NCBI GenBank assembly: GCA_022497155.1
Contig: MU385806.1
Location: forward strand, 1 to 59,038
Origin: Whalleya microplaca
Taxonomy: Eukaryota; Ascomycota; Sordariomycetes; Xylariales; Xylariaceae
DNA: 59,038 nt
Direction: 5' to 3'
In this document: piece by piece, positions 32,351 through 45,065 of the stretch
How positions within the stretch are numbered: the stretch's first letter is position 1
Layout: the number at the start of each line of letters is the position of its first letter
The notes under the pieces: model-generated
Database searches by the model: none
The model's input: only the letters and a program-made list of their open reading frames with translations
Told to the model about the DNA's origin: nothing
Translations under genes and position numbers: made by a program

Positions 32351-33215
32351 TTAAATCAAAATGCGTGCGTTCGCAGGCAACTCCCACGGCATCAGGCGAC
32401 TTGTTTTCATCTCAGTGTCGAACAGTCGGCATGTCGCATTAACAAATCCTTCCCACTTGCCAGAGCCCACCTCAAAGTAATCCGCGAAGCGTCTTTTTCT
32501 GGGACCATCCATTGTAGAGGTCGGAATGTAGCAGGCTATCGAAGAAACCCATCTCGATTTGCACTCCGCAGTTCTCTGCTAGGAATTCGAGTTCCTCTAG
32601 CGGATCTTGGCCAGTCTCAGGCATCCTCTGTCCCTCTACCCAAGTCTTTTGAAAATTATCAATTCTGCACGGATATGACGATATCTGGAAGTAGACTCTC
32701 AAAAGCTTCAACCCTTCAAACCGAAAGAGTTGGGAGAGAATATATACCCAGCCGTCCTGGTCCCATAATTCATCACCGATCCAAAAAGTTAGGTTCGTGA
32801 TGTATTTGTGGTACGGTGTCAATGGATCTATCCAGAGACAAAAGGTTAGGGCATCCTCGATAACAATCTTGTTATCGCGGTATAGGACCTTTGCTGCTTC
32901 TCCACATACCGATTTGCTAGTGAGGAGAAGAGCGATATGGGTGGGCTTGGAGGGATCTACAGTAAATTCTATGCTGCCATACTTGAGTTGGCTGAGCAGT
33001 TTCCTGAAATTGCTCTTTGTTGCTTCGTGATGACCTTTACCAAATCTCATAGCTCGATTGTCGAGCTCGGCGGGTAGCTTGGTGTAATCCGGCTCGTTGG
33101 GTTCAAATTTCAAGAAGATGGGCTCGGGTTTGACAAGTACAAGGGAGTAGATTTCTTCTCGTAACTCAATAGGCAGCCGACGCAACGTGCCTAGGCTATG
33201 CGCTTGAGACGTCAT
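32351..33215 (-). pseudogene. F-box-like/2EXR-type fungal protein, frameshifted in an A-run
   Basis: It starts MTSQAHSLGTLRRLPIELRE, EIYSLVL, the short N-terminal LP-x-E-x-R-x-x-I-Y-x-x-V motif of fungal F-box-like/2EXR-type proteins. This is followed by a leucine/aromatic-rich body (HIALLLTSKSVCGEAAKVLY, YHKYITNLTFWIGDELW) typical of these adaptor-like families. At NGWSQKK the frame runs into a stop (32472). Reading one base differently at the AAAAA run (32494-32498 on plus as TTTTT) continues RRFADYFEVGSGKWEGFVNA, TCRLFDTEMKTSRLMPWELP and NARILI-stop (32351). One extra A thus truncates a protein of about 287 aa to 247. Either a real indel mutation or a sequence error. Function unknown. Confidence 0.72.
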
Positions 33216-35136
33216 TCTCTACCTTCTATCTTAAGTAAAATAACATCACAACTAGCATTGCATACAGGACAAATTTACTTACTGTAGCACAGGAGTTCGA
33301 CCAGTAAACTTTGCTGTGATACTTTTCAATCTGTTGGCGTTCCGGCGAAGAATTTGGGGGAAGAATCGGCGGCGTGGTGAGGCGACAACACTGTGGAAAT
33401 TGGCAATTGATCAAAGAAATCAATGACTATGCGGCGTGCGGGAAAGTTGAGGATGTGATGCTGACTCTGAGAAAGTTGGGCGTGGGAAATCAAGGAAGAA
33501 GATGCGTAATAGGCAGGAACATCGGCGGGGGAGTTTTGTATGGCCAGTAATCGGATGGAACTGAGGCAGAGGTTGGGAAGGTGAGTAATAGTGTCCATTG
33601 ATTGCTCCCATGCACAGTCCTATTGTATGTACATTCTTGGGTTATTGGTTACTCTAGCCTACACAATGAACTTGGTTAATGCTGCATGAAGAAATGACAT
33701 GGAAAAGTGAAGTCAGTGAATTACTAATGGCAGTGAATGCTGCCAGACCTTAGACTTTGTATCTCAGCATTCTTTTGCATATATATAGGAGTTACTTCAT
33801 TCTCAGCTTCATTGTACTATATAGTATGGCATACCTAATGCATGCACATGGAGGCTGAATTGATTGTATCCTAATAGAGGTTCACAGCCGATCGTGAAGA
33901 TTTCGATATTAAGAATATTTGTACCTTTATATATGCATCTCGCGCCTGCCCTACCTAGTTTCCCCAGTTTCTGAAGCAAACAAGCTCCGCTGTTGCCTTT
34001 GGTGATCCAACCCCCTAGACAAGGCTCAGGCAGACATGATTTATGTATCATGAAGTGTTTGCGGCATATCATCATGTCAAAACAAACCCAAAACACAATT
34101 ACCAAGTACAAATAGCACAGTGTATAATTTCTCTATTGAGAAGAAACTGACTCTCGTCATCTACCCTCACTTTCTGTCGCAAACTTGACCTTTATCTTCC
34201 CTACTAGCATCCTAACCCTACTATCCACGCCTTATAGACAGTTTTAGCTCAAAAGAGCTGCGGCAATTACCAAGTGATTTACACATTCTCGTGCCAATTT
34301 AAAATACCATGATTTGGTATGACAACTCATACCTAACAAGGATTGATTGGCTGACATTTGATGATGCTCTATATGATTCTAGCCTTTGGACGTAGACATC
34401 GCTGCCAGTGCCATGAACACCCCAGCGCTCTTGTTTCAAAGTTATCTCGCTGACAGATGTGTCCGGATATCCATAAAACCATTTCCATGGTCAATCTGGA
34501 ATATAGCGACTTTTCTGGACAACAGCAACGTATTACAGGCATTCTGTGTACAGCCAGGCCCACTCTTCAACAGCATGCGTGATAACTAGAATACTTGAGA
34601 CACCCGTTTAGCCTGGATAGGCTTCTCAACTAACATAATCGCTATCACGAAGACAACAGATGCGGTGTCGGAATCAGTCAGATACCACAGTCATACATCA
34701 TAACCAATCTTCCAGCCAGAGTTGTAATGACTAATCATTTTTCTGAATAGTAAATTCTCGCTCATTCTTCATGGAGACTTAATTTCTTGACCCTGTAACA
34801 TTATTTTGTTGTATATTTGATTATTCTATTCCCACCTGAGTCGGTATCTAAAACAGCTCATCACAGTCTAAGGGCACTGATCAGATCATAGGGTCGTCGC
34901 AGTAATCAACGGCCGCGGTAGGGAATGATTCTGCCTTTTTGTTTGCTGGTGGTATCATTCACTAGCTTAGCATATTCACTTGGGGTGCGTTCTTCAAGGT
35001 AGAGCACTAGACCCTGACACAATTGCTCGTAATACATTCGAAACAATGGATAATACAGATATGACTCTCATGTATAATGTGACAGCTCGTATAGTGCCAA
35101 TCGCTATAGGTTCCCTGATCTCGTTCAACCCACCTT
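33216..35136. other. Intergenic, no supported gene
   Basis: A 90-codon minus-strand frame (33326-33598, MDTITHLPNLCLSS...) lies just upstream of the F-box-like gene and might be a separate small protein or leader, but has no recognisable motif. The remainder is AT-leaning with nothing identifiable. Confidence 0.4.
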
Positions 35137-36137
35137 TCAGACGTCGCACTCTGTAGTAATAGATTCCCACTCTTTAACAGCATCAATGGCCTCCTGGGCA
35201 GCTTTTACAATCTCGGCATTGGCATCGCGGCCGAGCGACAGGAAGCCGGGCAGGTCACGGCCAGCAGCGACGCCCGACGACGTGACCACGTCATATATAA
35301 CCTGGACACCTTTGACAGTATCACCGAGCTGATTCCCGTTGATAGCGCTGAATGCGGCATCGGCAGCTGCGTTGAGTTCGGCGTAATCGGGCAGGCGCTT
35401 GGAAGCTTCGCTGGTAGTGTAATTGACATTGGGGTTCAGCAGTTCAGTACGGAAGTAGCCCGCTTCAACTAGGCAATGACGGATGCCCAGGTGCTTGACT
35501 TCTTCGGCTAAGCCGAGGGACAGCCTGCGCAAAGCGGCCTTGGACGCATTGTACATGTTGCAAGATTGCATAGTGTACCAAGACGCCATGGAGCCAATGG
35601 TAACCAGGGTACCAGAACGTTTCTAGCCCCCATTCAGGAGTTAGCAATTACCCTACATACTTTTCAGGGACTGCCAATGGGCACACAACTCTCAATTTCC
35701 ATATCGGGGCTATATTGCCCCTGCCCACCTCCGAACTAACCCGATGAAGAAACAAGAGTCTATGTACTGACTTGGCGCATGTGCGGTAGTATGGCCCGGT
35801 AGACGTTGATGGGCCCGAAGACATTTGCCTGAAACTGCCGTTGTGTTTGTTCAGGTGACGTCTCCTCGACCGTGCCTGTCTGCGCATAGGCGGCGTTGTT
35901 GACGACAATATCGATCGTCCCATAAATTTTAATGATATCGGCGACCACAGCCTGGATCTGGGGCAGTGGCTCGTTATGATCTAGTCTGACCGCGGTGATG
36001 CCATCAATAGCGGGTACATTCTTGGGAGAACGGGAGGCAGCAATGACGCGGTCACCATGGTTGGCGGCGACTTTAGCCAATTCCAGTCCTAACCCAGAAG
36101 AAGTGCCCGTGATGAGCCAAACACGTGAGCCAGTCAT
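35137..36137 (-). CDS. Short-chain dehydrogenase/reductase, 283 aa
   Basis: Exons 36137-35772 and 35622-35137 around a 149-bp intron (CAA|GTCAGT...GGCTAG|AAA; GCTAACT branch); 852 nt. Classical SDR features: TGTSSGLG cofactor loop (residues 10-17), LDHNEP, IDIVVNNAAYAQTG, Ser133 (TLVTIGSMAS), Tyr146-x-x-x-Lys150 ([18 protein letters not shown]). The C-terminal part (GYFRTELLNP, VYDVVTSSG-like QVIYDVV) resembles the 17-beta-hydroxysteroid-like SDRs that fungi use on many alcohols and ketones. All key residues are present; an NADP(H) oxidoreductase in the cytosol is likely, substrate unknown. It has no close functional neighbour. Confidence 0.92.
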
Positions 36138-38994
36138 GTTTTTGAGCCTTGCTGTTGATATGATGTTTGCTTCGTGGTTGCCTTTTCAATAGACACGTTA
36201 AGAAAGGGGCATTAGAGAAGATGGCAGTTTCGGTGGCTATTATATTCAATTTTATCATCGCAAGAAAACAGCATAATTTTACTGGGCGAGTAATCTGTTC
36301 CAGCCATTTGGATCATGATAGAGTAAGCCGATAATTTAGATGACACTTCTTGTTCAGCCAGTATAATGCAGTAGATGCAAGCACATGACTAAGCCCCGAC
36401 GCAGGTGCGAGAATTCTAGATGGAGGTGAGGTTGTATCGCATAATGACGCCGAATCAGGAGAGAAACTAAAATCTTACAGAGCGTTTTATTCAGGCTGGC
36501 CTATCTAGGATGCTCCGTACATAGACTATGCGTTTTGGTTTGTCATCAGTGTGATAAAGTAAATGGAAAGCTTCCTCCGCGGTTAAAGCTAGATATTTGA
36601 ACAGTTCTTTCTGAGATATGTTCCAAAGACATCTATTTGGCTTCATCAGGGACTGTTATTCTTTCCAGGGAATTTACTAGCTGATAAAATTCCTAGCTAA
36701 AACCACGTAAAGGTTTAATCACATTTTCTCGATACATAAGTAGGTGTCCAGAGAAAGCTTTCAGGGCGAGACCCTCTAATCCATGGCAAGCTGAATGCAG
36801 TAAACCGGATTATTCTTCGTGTCCAGTTGCTTCTAGTGCAGATTAGTTAATCTATCTTGTCCAACATTAAATATTCTAAAGCGGCAAGAGCACTACATCT
36901 TGAGTCAATGGACAGTTGAATAGATTACCATTATTGTGAAACCTCAGGTACGGCTCCTAATACAGTAAGATATACTGATTTGTCATGTGCCAGCTTAACT
37001 AAGTTATATACACAAACTTCCCGGTAACCCGGCAAGTGAAACATATCAACAAGATGTCGCTCTTGCTAAACACCATGAATAGACCAAGCGTATAATGCCC
37101 TCTACCCACTGCCTCGTCAAACCGCAACACCTTAAAACACATGTAGTTGAGGTTCGAGACTCGTTTCCACGCGGGGAGAATCACAAACACAAGTCTCACA
37201 CGACAAAACATTACATTACACGAATAAACTAAAGCTCCCCACACCAATAGCTCAGATGGTCAAGTACGCCTCTTTTCGGCCGTAGTGTGAATATCCGAAC
37301 TGCAGGCATCAAAACGCACAATAAATCCCTCGGTATCCCCTTACTGGGTCTCCCGGCTTTCGTCCGTTACTTGTGGATATGTATATAGTGTAGAGCCCTG
37401 CGCCGGTTTTCTCCGATGAGTCCATCCGCCACATCACCAGCTCGCCATCGACACATTTCTGCATCTACCATCATCCCTCATCACCCTTTAGCCAGACCCG
37501 AAAGGAAGACGCTTCGAACAATACTCGGTTATCACCCACATACTACATGGCATGCTTCTCCTTTCCTCCCATCCGGAAGCTACTGTTTCTCCTGTGTGAT
37601 CCTTACAGAGTAGGAGAGTGGGACAAGTTGTGAATGATACAGCCACGGTAATGTGTGTGTCGTTCACGGAAACCCGTCCAATATATATTCAAGGGAGAGT
37701 ATATCGCTATGGCTTTCCCAGTAATAGCTGGATTATAGAATCAGACAAGATAGCCTACATGCCAGGACATCAAATTAAGGTTTAAAAGATCTCCCGGGAT
37801 TAATACACTTATTATCATCCAGTTAACGTTACGTAGATAAGCGGGGGTTTCTCGTCGTTCTAGATAGTAGCTGAACTGTATGTCGGGTCAGTCTTCTATT
37901 CTTCAGCAAATATGTTATGTAGCGTGGTTGTATCTCGTGCTCAATACCCCTGGTCCTTCTAGATTTCCACTTGACAACTTAGTATGCCTCAAGTCTATCC
38001 CTCAGTATCTATCTGCCCCGAGAATGAACATAGCTCTCAAAAAATGGCACTGGACGGCCTTATGTAGGTTTACTGCAACATGAATGCACCACAAAACTCA
38101 CACACGACCACATACACGCCACCGAATAACAAGGCCAGATAGCTCCTAGATAGGAGGCTTGTTGCTAATGGAGTAGCTATAGATCTTCAAGAGTATTTTA
38201 ATACACCACCAAGATGACCTCAAGATAGAGCGATCAAGTTTTAATCTGTTCCTTCACAGACTATCCCTCAGATGTCGTATGCGTGAAAGAAAGCTCATCC
38301 AACTGTCCAGCATGAGCAGTACACGGACAGAAAACACATCTTCATCACTACCCCTAGTCAGCCGTTCAAGCTTCCAAATTCTATGAACTCACAAAATAAC
38401 AAAGGCAAAGCAAGCAGACAAGTCTTATTTGAATCAATCAAAATAACTGAAGTAAAGAAAATCGTGAGATCATAACGACATGAGAACTCCAGCCTAACCC
38501 CCCAACCCACCCGCACACGCACCACCACCGGCCATTCTAGTAACACCGTAGCTCGTAGGGACCTGACTCAACCTAAACCCTAAATCGACCACATATATGT
38601 CAGATAACTAGACCTCACGCAATGCGAACCGAACCCCTCATCTTCAAAATTCAGCATATCGCATCAATCAACCTAATATAACCAAAACGGGGGAACCGAC
38701 CCCCTTTAAATCTCGCATCGAAATATCGCCATCAATATGTTGCTTTCAAATCCAATCTTCGATCTCAAAAATGTATAGACCAAGCCCCCAGAACTCCCAG
38801 CTCCCCAAACCCCGAAGATTCGCAGTAGAAGCCGAACAGGCAGCTACGTAAGCGTAGCGAGCATGGCTCTCATCAAGTTCGGCGGCGGACCTGTGACAGA
38901 AACAGATTAGCCCAAACTATCCGACTCGAAAAACAAAGAATTTCGCCCCAGACAGGCGCGAAAAAGCAAAGCAAGAAGCGCACCTCAGTTCACC
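36138..38994. other. Long intergenic region
   Basis: About 2.9 kb without a recognisable gene. Near 37,230-37,310 a GCTCAGATGGTCAAG box followed by CGAACT vaguely recalls tRNA A and B boxes, but no cloverleaf folds. The part below 38,990 should include the 3' untranslated region of the gene ending at 38995. Confidence 0.45.
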
Positions 38995-40682
38995 TTATCG
39001 ATACTTAGGCACGCTGATGGACATCCTACCTTTCTTGTCCTTCTCGATGCGCACCCCGCGCCGCGGCTCCTCGATCTTCTCCACCTGCTCCTCGTACACG
39101 ACGAGCTCGCCCGTCGGCAGCCGCTCCGCCCGTACCACCTCGCGTTCCGTGCTGTGGCTGTGCGAGCGGTGCCGCGAGTGCGAATGGGAGTGCGAGTGCG
39201 AGTGTGAGCGGTGGTGGTGGTGGTGGTGGTGGTGCCGGTCGCTCCTGATGAGGTCGCGCTCCGCCTCGAGCCGCGCGATCTCCATCTTGATCTCCCTGTC
39301 GCCGCGGCGTCGATCGCCGACTATAGCGAGAGGGCCGAGGGCAACTTCATCGCTGTACTCTCGTGGAGAAGCGTTCACAATAAGGGGTGTACGTGCGGAT
39401 GTCGAGGTGGAATGGCTGCGGATAGAAGGAGCACGGGCAGGCGAAGTCTCTCGGTAGTAGCTCTCCCTAACCAGTTCCATGGGTTGGGCTTGAGCAACGG
39501 GGGCGGGGGCGGGGGCCGGTGTGTGAATGATGGCTGGGGGAGCTGGTGGTTCGGGAGCAGGCGGTGCTGACGGAGGGGGTGGGATGGTGAAGACCTCCCT
39601 CTCCCTCTCTTCAACTACGCCGCCAGGAACTGAACGAGCTGCAGCCACTTCGATTTCGGATTTGTTGTAGTCCTCGCTCATCTTGAGTAAGTCATCAATA
39701 TTCTGTTGCCCAAGCGCTTTCTGTACAACAATAGTTTTACCCTAGCAATTATCAGTACGGGACGGAAAGGTGTTAGTCGAAATCTGAGACACACCTCTTC
39801 AGTATACGGGTACTGGAGTTCCATAAGTGCGCGTATAGATATGAGTCGTCGTGGAATCCTCGTTTTCCCCTTCTTCGGATATTGGCTCTTGGCAGTAACA
39901 GCTGTACCACCGCTGTCATTACTGCTGCTGCTCGATCTGCTTCGTTTGGTAGATCCTCGAGAGCTGCTGCGCACGCTGCTCCCCCGGTGGGTATGCGATC
40001 GGCTTGTCCCCGACTCGCTTCCATCTCGCCGGCGTCGCGACCTAATTATCTCCCTTTCGCGAATGCGGTCGGGATAGGCATGGTAATCATCGTCGCCGTA
40101 ACGATCAGGCTCGGAGATCTTAATCTCATCCCAGTCTCGCTCGGCGTATATTCTGGGCGGAGGGAGGGCTCTAGAGCGGGGAAGAGGGATTGGCTTGTAC
40201 GGCTCAGGGCGGTATTCACCACGGCGGCGGGGAGGGCTGTACTCTTCGCGCTCTACGAATCGTGGGGGTGGGCGTCTATCAAATGTGTCCAAAGAAGACT
40301 GGCGACGGAGAAGTCCAGGTCGTGGCGCAGGGGAAGAGTCGCGATACTCTCGCTCCCGATCGATGACCAGTCGCCGTTCGAGCTCGGGAGGCGGGGTGCG
40401 TCTGAAGCGAGGCAGATCGTCAGGGAACCTCTTATCGCGCGGGTAATCATCCTCCCACGGGCGCGGCTTCGGTTTCCGCTCCCGCTCCCGCTCCCGCTCA
40501 ATTATTTCATCGACTGAGGTTTCACGAACGTGGTCCCGAGGTCCGCGGGAGTAGTATCGGTCGTGTTCCTCGAAGCGATCCCGTTCGTCGCCTTTGCGGT
40601 TACGGTCGGATTCGATGACGAAGCGATCCCTGTCCCACCTCTCACCGTAGGCCAAATCATCGTCTAGAGTTCTATGCGCCAT
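38995..40682 (-). CDS. Arg/Ser/His-rich fungal nuclear-type protein (DUF8035-like), 544 aa
   Basis: Exons 40682-39795 and 39741-38995 around a 53-bp intron; the joint reads PYTEE-GKTIVVQKALGQQNID, which fits the conserved block, and the sum is 1,635 nt. The N-terminal 240 residues are charged repeats (RERERERKPKPRPWEDDYPR, RRPPPRFVEREEYSPPRRRG). A Ser/Arg stretch (SSRGSTKRSRSSSSS) leads to the only compact domain, about 268-325 (KTRIPRRLISIRALMELQYP ... LLKMSEDYNKSEIEVAAARS). Then come a Pro/Ala-rich linker, eight consecutive His and alternating Ser-His, and a conserved-looking tail (GVRIEKDKKGRMSISVPKYR). Architecture suggests an RNA- or chromatin-associated scaffold (inference). The domain name is from memory of a mould-wide family; function is unknown. 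The Met in MAHRTLDDD was chosen as start. Confidence 0.78.
39178..39240. repeat. In-frame microsatellite coding Ser-His and His8
   Basis: (GAGTGC)n followed by (GTG)8-9 on the plus strand, read on the minus strand as alternating Ser-His and eight His. It is within the coding exon and likely length-variable. Confidence 0.9.
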
Positions 40683-43600
40683 GCCGAACGTGCAATGGTA
40701 TGCAAGAACCAAGGGCAAATGCGAAGAAAGCGCTGAAAAGGTGTTGCAGAAGACAGGGTAAGAGTGTCAGAAGATGAAGTGGGATGATCAAGACGCCCGG
40801 TATTAATCAGTGCCGCGGACGTAATAGGCAATGCTAGCGCCGTTGCAGATTGGCAGGCTATGACGCCAGAGGGAGGAAACAGGACAAGAGCTTCCACTTC
40901 CACCCTGGCAGCTTCCCGCAGCTTCCTGGCAGCGCCTGGCCTGTGCCCGGCTGGTAATGATGCCGACGCGCGGGGTCTGTCTGGTACAGCTACTACAACC
41001 CTGCTACCTGGCAGCCTGGGTTACGTAGGTAGTATGTGTGTGGCTTGCGAGCTGCAATGCACAACACTCAACGCAATTCAGCCGTATTGGTTGCTATATG
41101 TAGCTAACAACAAGTTGAGTTGCTTAGGTCTTATTAGCCCTGTATATCTGACGAGCACACACACACTTGTTGCGTGTGACCTCAACTCGACTTTGTCCGT
41201 GTGAAATGGATCGATAGCACGAGGTCCTGTGATCTTTTCTCGGGTATCAGTGTGGTAGGTTAGGTGGTGGGTAGTGAGTGAGCGGTAGCCGGAGGGTTCG
41301 TGTTCTGGAGAGGGATTAAAAATCAAGGCAATACATGTATGCTAGAGTGACTTTAAAGGAACTCGCCCTATATAAAGAGCTACTTAAGTGAAGAAAGCGA
41401 CATACAGATATGATCTTGTAGATTATAAGAGTTTGCAGTAAAGTAGTTGTATGTAAAGAACAGAGTCGAAGGTGGAGCAGAGGGCGGCAAACCGGCTTTT
41501 GGGCAGAAGCAACGAGCTGGCGATGCTGGCCTAGCACTTGGCCAGCGGTTACCTCCCCAGCTGCTCCCACCCAACCGGACTTTCCCTAGGGGTAGAGGGG
41601 CAGAGGGGGTACTTGGCGGGGACCCTCATTAGTTGCTGTTAGTGCAATATCTATCATCTATGTATCTATGTACGTACATATATATGTATGTACTTAGCGA
41701 AGTAAGGCTAGGCCCCTTGGGCATGAAAAATAGAAATTCCAGAACATCAAAAAGGAAATGCAGTCCCAGATTTATTTAATGTTGCTGCTTTTGTATATAC
41801 ATGGCTCGTAAGAGCCCGCACTGGATTTGTTGAGAAGTAGTACTATGTTCATATGTTACGATATTTGCATGGTGCATCTAGATATTGTTGAAGTGGGTTC
41901 AGATAGCTTACTAACAATAATCAACACGAATGAAGACCTTCCACCATCTGGGGTATCCTTGGACGGTGACAATTGGGCAGCTTTTAGGTACAAAGTGCAG
42001 GGTTTGTCTTAACAATATTGATTTCGTTGAAGGGAGTATTATTATAATTATTAGTCGTCGTAATACTTCCCAACTACTCCATAGCAGTAGGTAGTAGAAC
42101 CGATCCCGATCAGTGCCTGAGATATCACATGCAAGACCTTGCAAATCCCACACGTGGCGCATGGATGAAATAAAGAACGAGATCTTCGGCGCACAAGATT
42201 TCCATTTCCTTACAGCCTAGACGCATTTGTGTATACAGCCTAAGGATCTATACATATGAATATATCGGAATGCAATCCGTATATTATCGTGAAGTTTAAA
42301 TCCTGATCCCTCGTCGGGTGCTGCCGACGTTCTAGAAACTCTTCCTTGGCAACTTGGCAGCTTGGCAACTCAGCCATGTTTTAGAATTACCTAAAATAGG
42401 TGACGTATATGATGACGTCGATTGGCTGTTCAAGGGCATTTTGGAGAAACTTCAGTTTTGTGGTGGCCCGTGTTTCCAATGGAATTGTAGTCAAAGTTCC
42501 ACTCAAGATGGATACGACGAGTTTTCATTTAGCTCGTATCATATGCCGAGATCACGTACAGTCCAATCTGCTCAGAGTCTCCTGCTTTCTACAGCATTCA
42601 CCTCTAGCCTTTGGTCCATCCTATCGGTAACCAAGGATTTAATACACCGTAAATAGTGTAGTGGGCTTGCATGCAGTGGCTGCTGCCCAAACGAGAGCCT
42701 ACATACATGCGTCGCAGGTTAACGACAACCAGCGGTTCTGTGTGCGACCCTCATCGGTGTATCCGTACAAATGGCAATGCCTATTAGTCGGCGTACAAGA
42801 TCACTCATTCTACAGTGCAATCCCCGCTTACAAGCTAGCACGACTGTCTGCTTTTCAGCCCATGTTTCGTAGCCTGGATTAACTCTCGGTCTTCCCTTAA
42901 TGCTCATTCGTGAACTAGTTAGGCTGCCTAGGCACTCCCTCTATCAAGGCCCCCCCTTCAGCATGATTGGTCAAGATTGACGGCTTTTTAACGGCCTGCC
43001 TAAGACAATTGCCAACTAGATTCAGCGTCCATGTCCAGATTTTCCAGGATATGAAGGATTGGCTTCTACTCGTTAAAAGCAAATAATGCCTCTTTAGCCG
43101 CAGGACGCGACACTTGAGTCTCCTATATCCATTCTGAAGAAAGAAGTTATTGTCCTGGCTATTTGGGAAACGGTCCTTGCCTATCAGCCCGCAAGAGTGG
43201 CTGTCCGGAAAGTTAAGCAACAGTTATCGCCAACCAGGAATCCTACTTAGACTGGTGGAATGCTCGTGAGAGACCAAGTACATACTTTTCAACGGCCACC
43301 AAATGTGCCGTCTCAGGAATCGGCCCCCATGTGCTTACTCGACTGTCCATATAGGTTCAAGTAGTGAGGGGCGCGGTGGCTTAGTTAATGCGATATGAAG
43401 TTAGGGGGGAGCAGAAACCCTTCTATATGTCCAGGCGGCGGCCATATGTAGGCCCACATCCAGCCCTCGGGGAGTACTCTAACACACTCTACAAGCAGAA
43501 ACAAGGCGAGAGGGGCTCTAAGTTGTAAGAAAGACAACTTGAAGAAAACGAAATCCACGCAAACAGTTCGCAATCTGTCTAATGCTACGATATATCTGAT

Positions 43601-43849
43601 TAACCACCATTTGAGGTGCATGTGGTTCTTCTTGTCCTTCTTCCTCGTCTACTGTCCTGTGTGTTGACAAGTGGTAACTCGGTCATAACATGCTATTCAG
43701 TTACACCGAAACGCCGGAATATACAGGTCGATAGACATTCGAGACTGAACTACATAGCTTAACTAGCTCAGCCACGACCATGTTGAGGTCGCAGTATGTT
43801 TTAGGCACAATTGCTGGGCAGCAATTACGGCGTCGTTTTTACGACCCGT
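40683..43849. other. Long intergenic region
   Basis: No gene was recognised in about 3.2 kb. The 40,870-41,010 part is rich in CTGGCAGC/CAGCTTCC words, 42,345-42,372 repeats TTGGCAACT/TTGGCAGC, and 41,640-41,700 has (GTAC/TATG)n microsatellite. Open frames up to 101 codons (42915-43220, minus) show no motif. Confidence 0.45.
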
Positions 43850-45061
43850 TTAATAATGGTGACCGTCCATGTCAAGGTTGTCGCAGGGCAGCACTGGTAC
43901 ACAGCGCTGCCCTGGACGAAGAGCGAAGTTATCTTGCGTGTCACGCTCAACTTTCCCATTCGCCAGGTCGACTTGCTTCGTCAAGTTGTCTTTGGCCTTG
44001 ACGAAGGAACTCGACCGATCTAATCGTTTCGCCAATTCATCGATCTTTGTATCGGCAAGATCGAGACGGATGGTCATCTTATTTCGGGTATCCTGGATTC
44101 TCACACGTTAGCTATAGCTCTATTCTGGTCCTCCGAATACTATCAGCTATAACAGATACAGACCTCATAGATGGTAGCCTCGAAGGTATGTCCGGCCTAA
44201 GCAGAGTGGTACCGTAGAAAATAGATACATCGGCAGGCCGCTTCTCCTTCTCCCTTTTAATATTGGAAGCGGAGGAGGACCAGAAGAGCCGAATTTGACG
44301 ACACTGGCAAGATTAGGCTGTTACCGTCGCTGTTACCGTCGTCACCGTTACTGTCGTCACCGTCACCGTCGTCTGAAAAAGTCATAAGGTCTTCCTCATT
44401 GTCTTCTTCATGATCCGCAAAACCAATAAGGTCTCCCTCCTTCGTTTCGGTGAGGTGCTTGATCCGCGATAGCAGACAGCCTGATGGCAGCGGTGGTGTT
44501 GGGCGTGGTGTTATTCGTAGGTCGCTACTACCTCGTTAGCGCTACGCCCAAGCTGCGACGTCGAATCATTGATTAGACCACTTACCGACGATGAAATATT
44601 GCTCATCTGTCGTAAGAATCAGAGTCTTGACCTAGATAACACCACATATTGGAGTCCTTGGTCAATTACCGGTTGACCAAGTCTGAGTTGTTGGTGTTGC
44701 ATAGACTTCATTTTCATGTCCCATGCATGAGAAAATTGATCTGCGCGCATCGTGACTGTATTCTGATAGACAGTTGACAATAGTGTCAACTGATCGTTAC
44801 AGAATGTTAGTGGAATGTAATAGACAGACGACATGGATAGGTCATAGGTCGTCGCGAAGATTTCGCGCGAAGAGTGATGGTGAAAAATAGTTGTATCTAC
44901 TGGAGACGGAGGAATAGGTAAATTAGAGTAGAGACTGCAAAGTTTGCTAATGGGTAAAGTATTGTTGAAGTTGAAGAAAACAAGTGGCAGAGTGGGGGTG
45001 GGGGAAGGAAGACGAGGTGAAAAGAGTATGAACGCTTTGTGAGAACCCGTCACATCCATGG
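43850..45061 (-). pseudogene. Decayed unknown gene with acidic repeat and coiled-coil-like end
   Basis: Minus-strand pieces in order: 45061 to about 44529 reads MTMDVTGSHKAFILFS ... MRADQFSHAWDMKMKSMQHQ, LRLGQPVIDQGLQYVVLSRS, a TGA (44621-44619), then MSNISSSVSGLINDSTSQLG, RSANEVVATYE. Shifted one frame: TPRPTPPLPSGCLLSRIKHL, TETKEGDLIGFADHEEDNEE, DLMTFSDDGDGDDSNGDDGN (44520-44320, encoded by a GTCACCGTC-type repeat). Further down: KREKEKRPADVSIFYGTTLL, RPDIPSRLPSMR, and across a possible intron IQDTRNKMTIRLDLADTKID, ELAKRLDRSSSFVKAKDNLT to about 43850. Composition is clearly protein-like but the frame is broken at least twice. I do not recognise the family. Confidence 0.5.
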
Positions 45062-45065
45062 TCAT

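Noticed and set aside
37225..37310. tRNA or tRNA-derived SINE
   Set aside because: A GCTCAGATGG-like A box and CGAACT are present but spacing is off and no acceptor or anticodon stem forms.
39882..40517. Long plus-strand open frames opposite the Arg-rich gene (211 and 146 codons)
   Set aside because: Antisense shadows of a biased codon composition; the minus-strand reading has a proper intron and a conserved domain.
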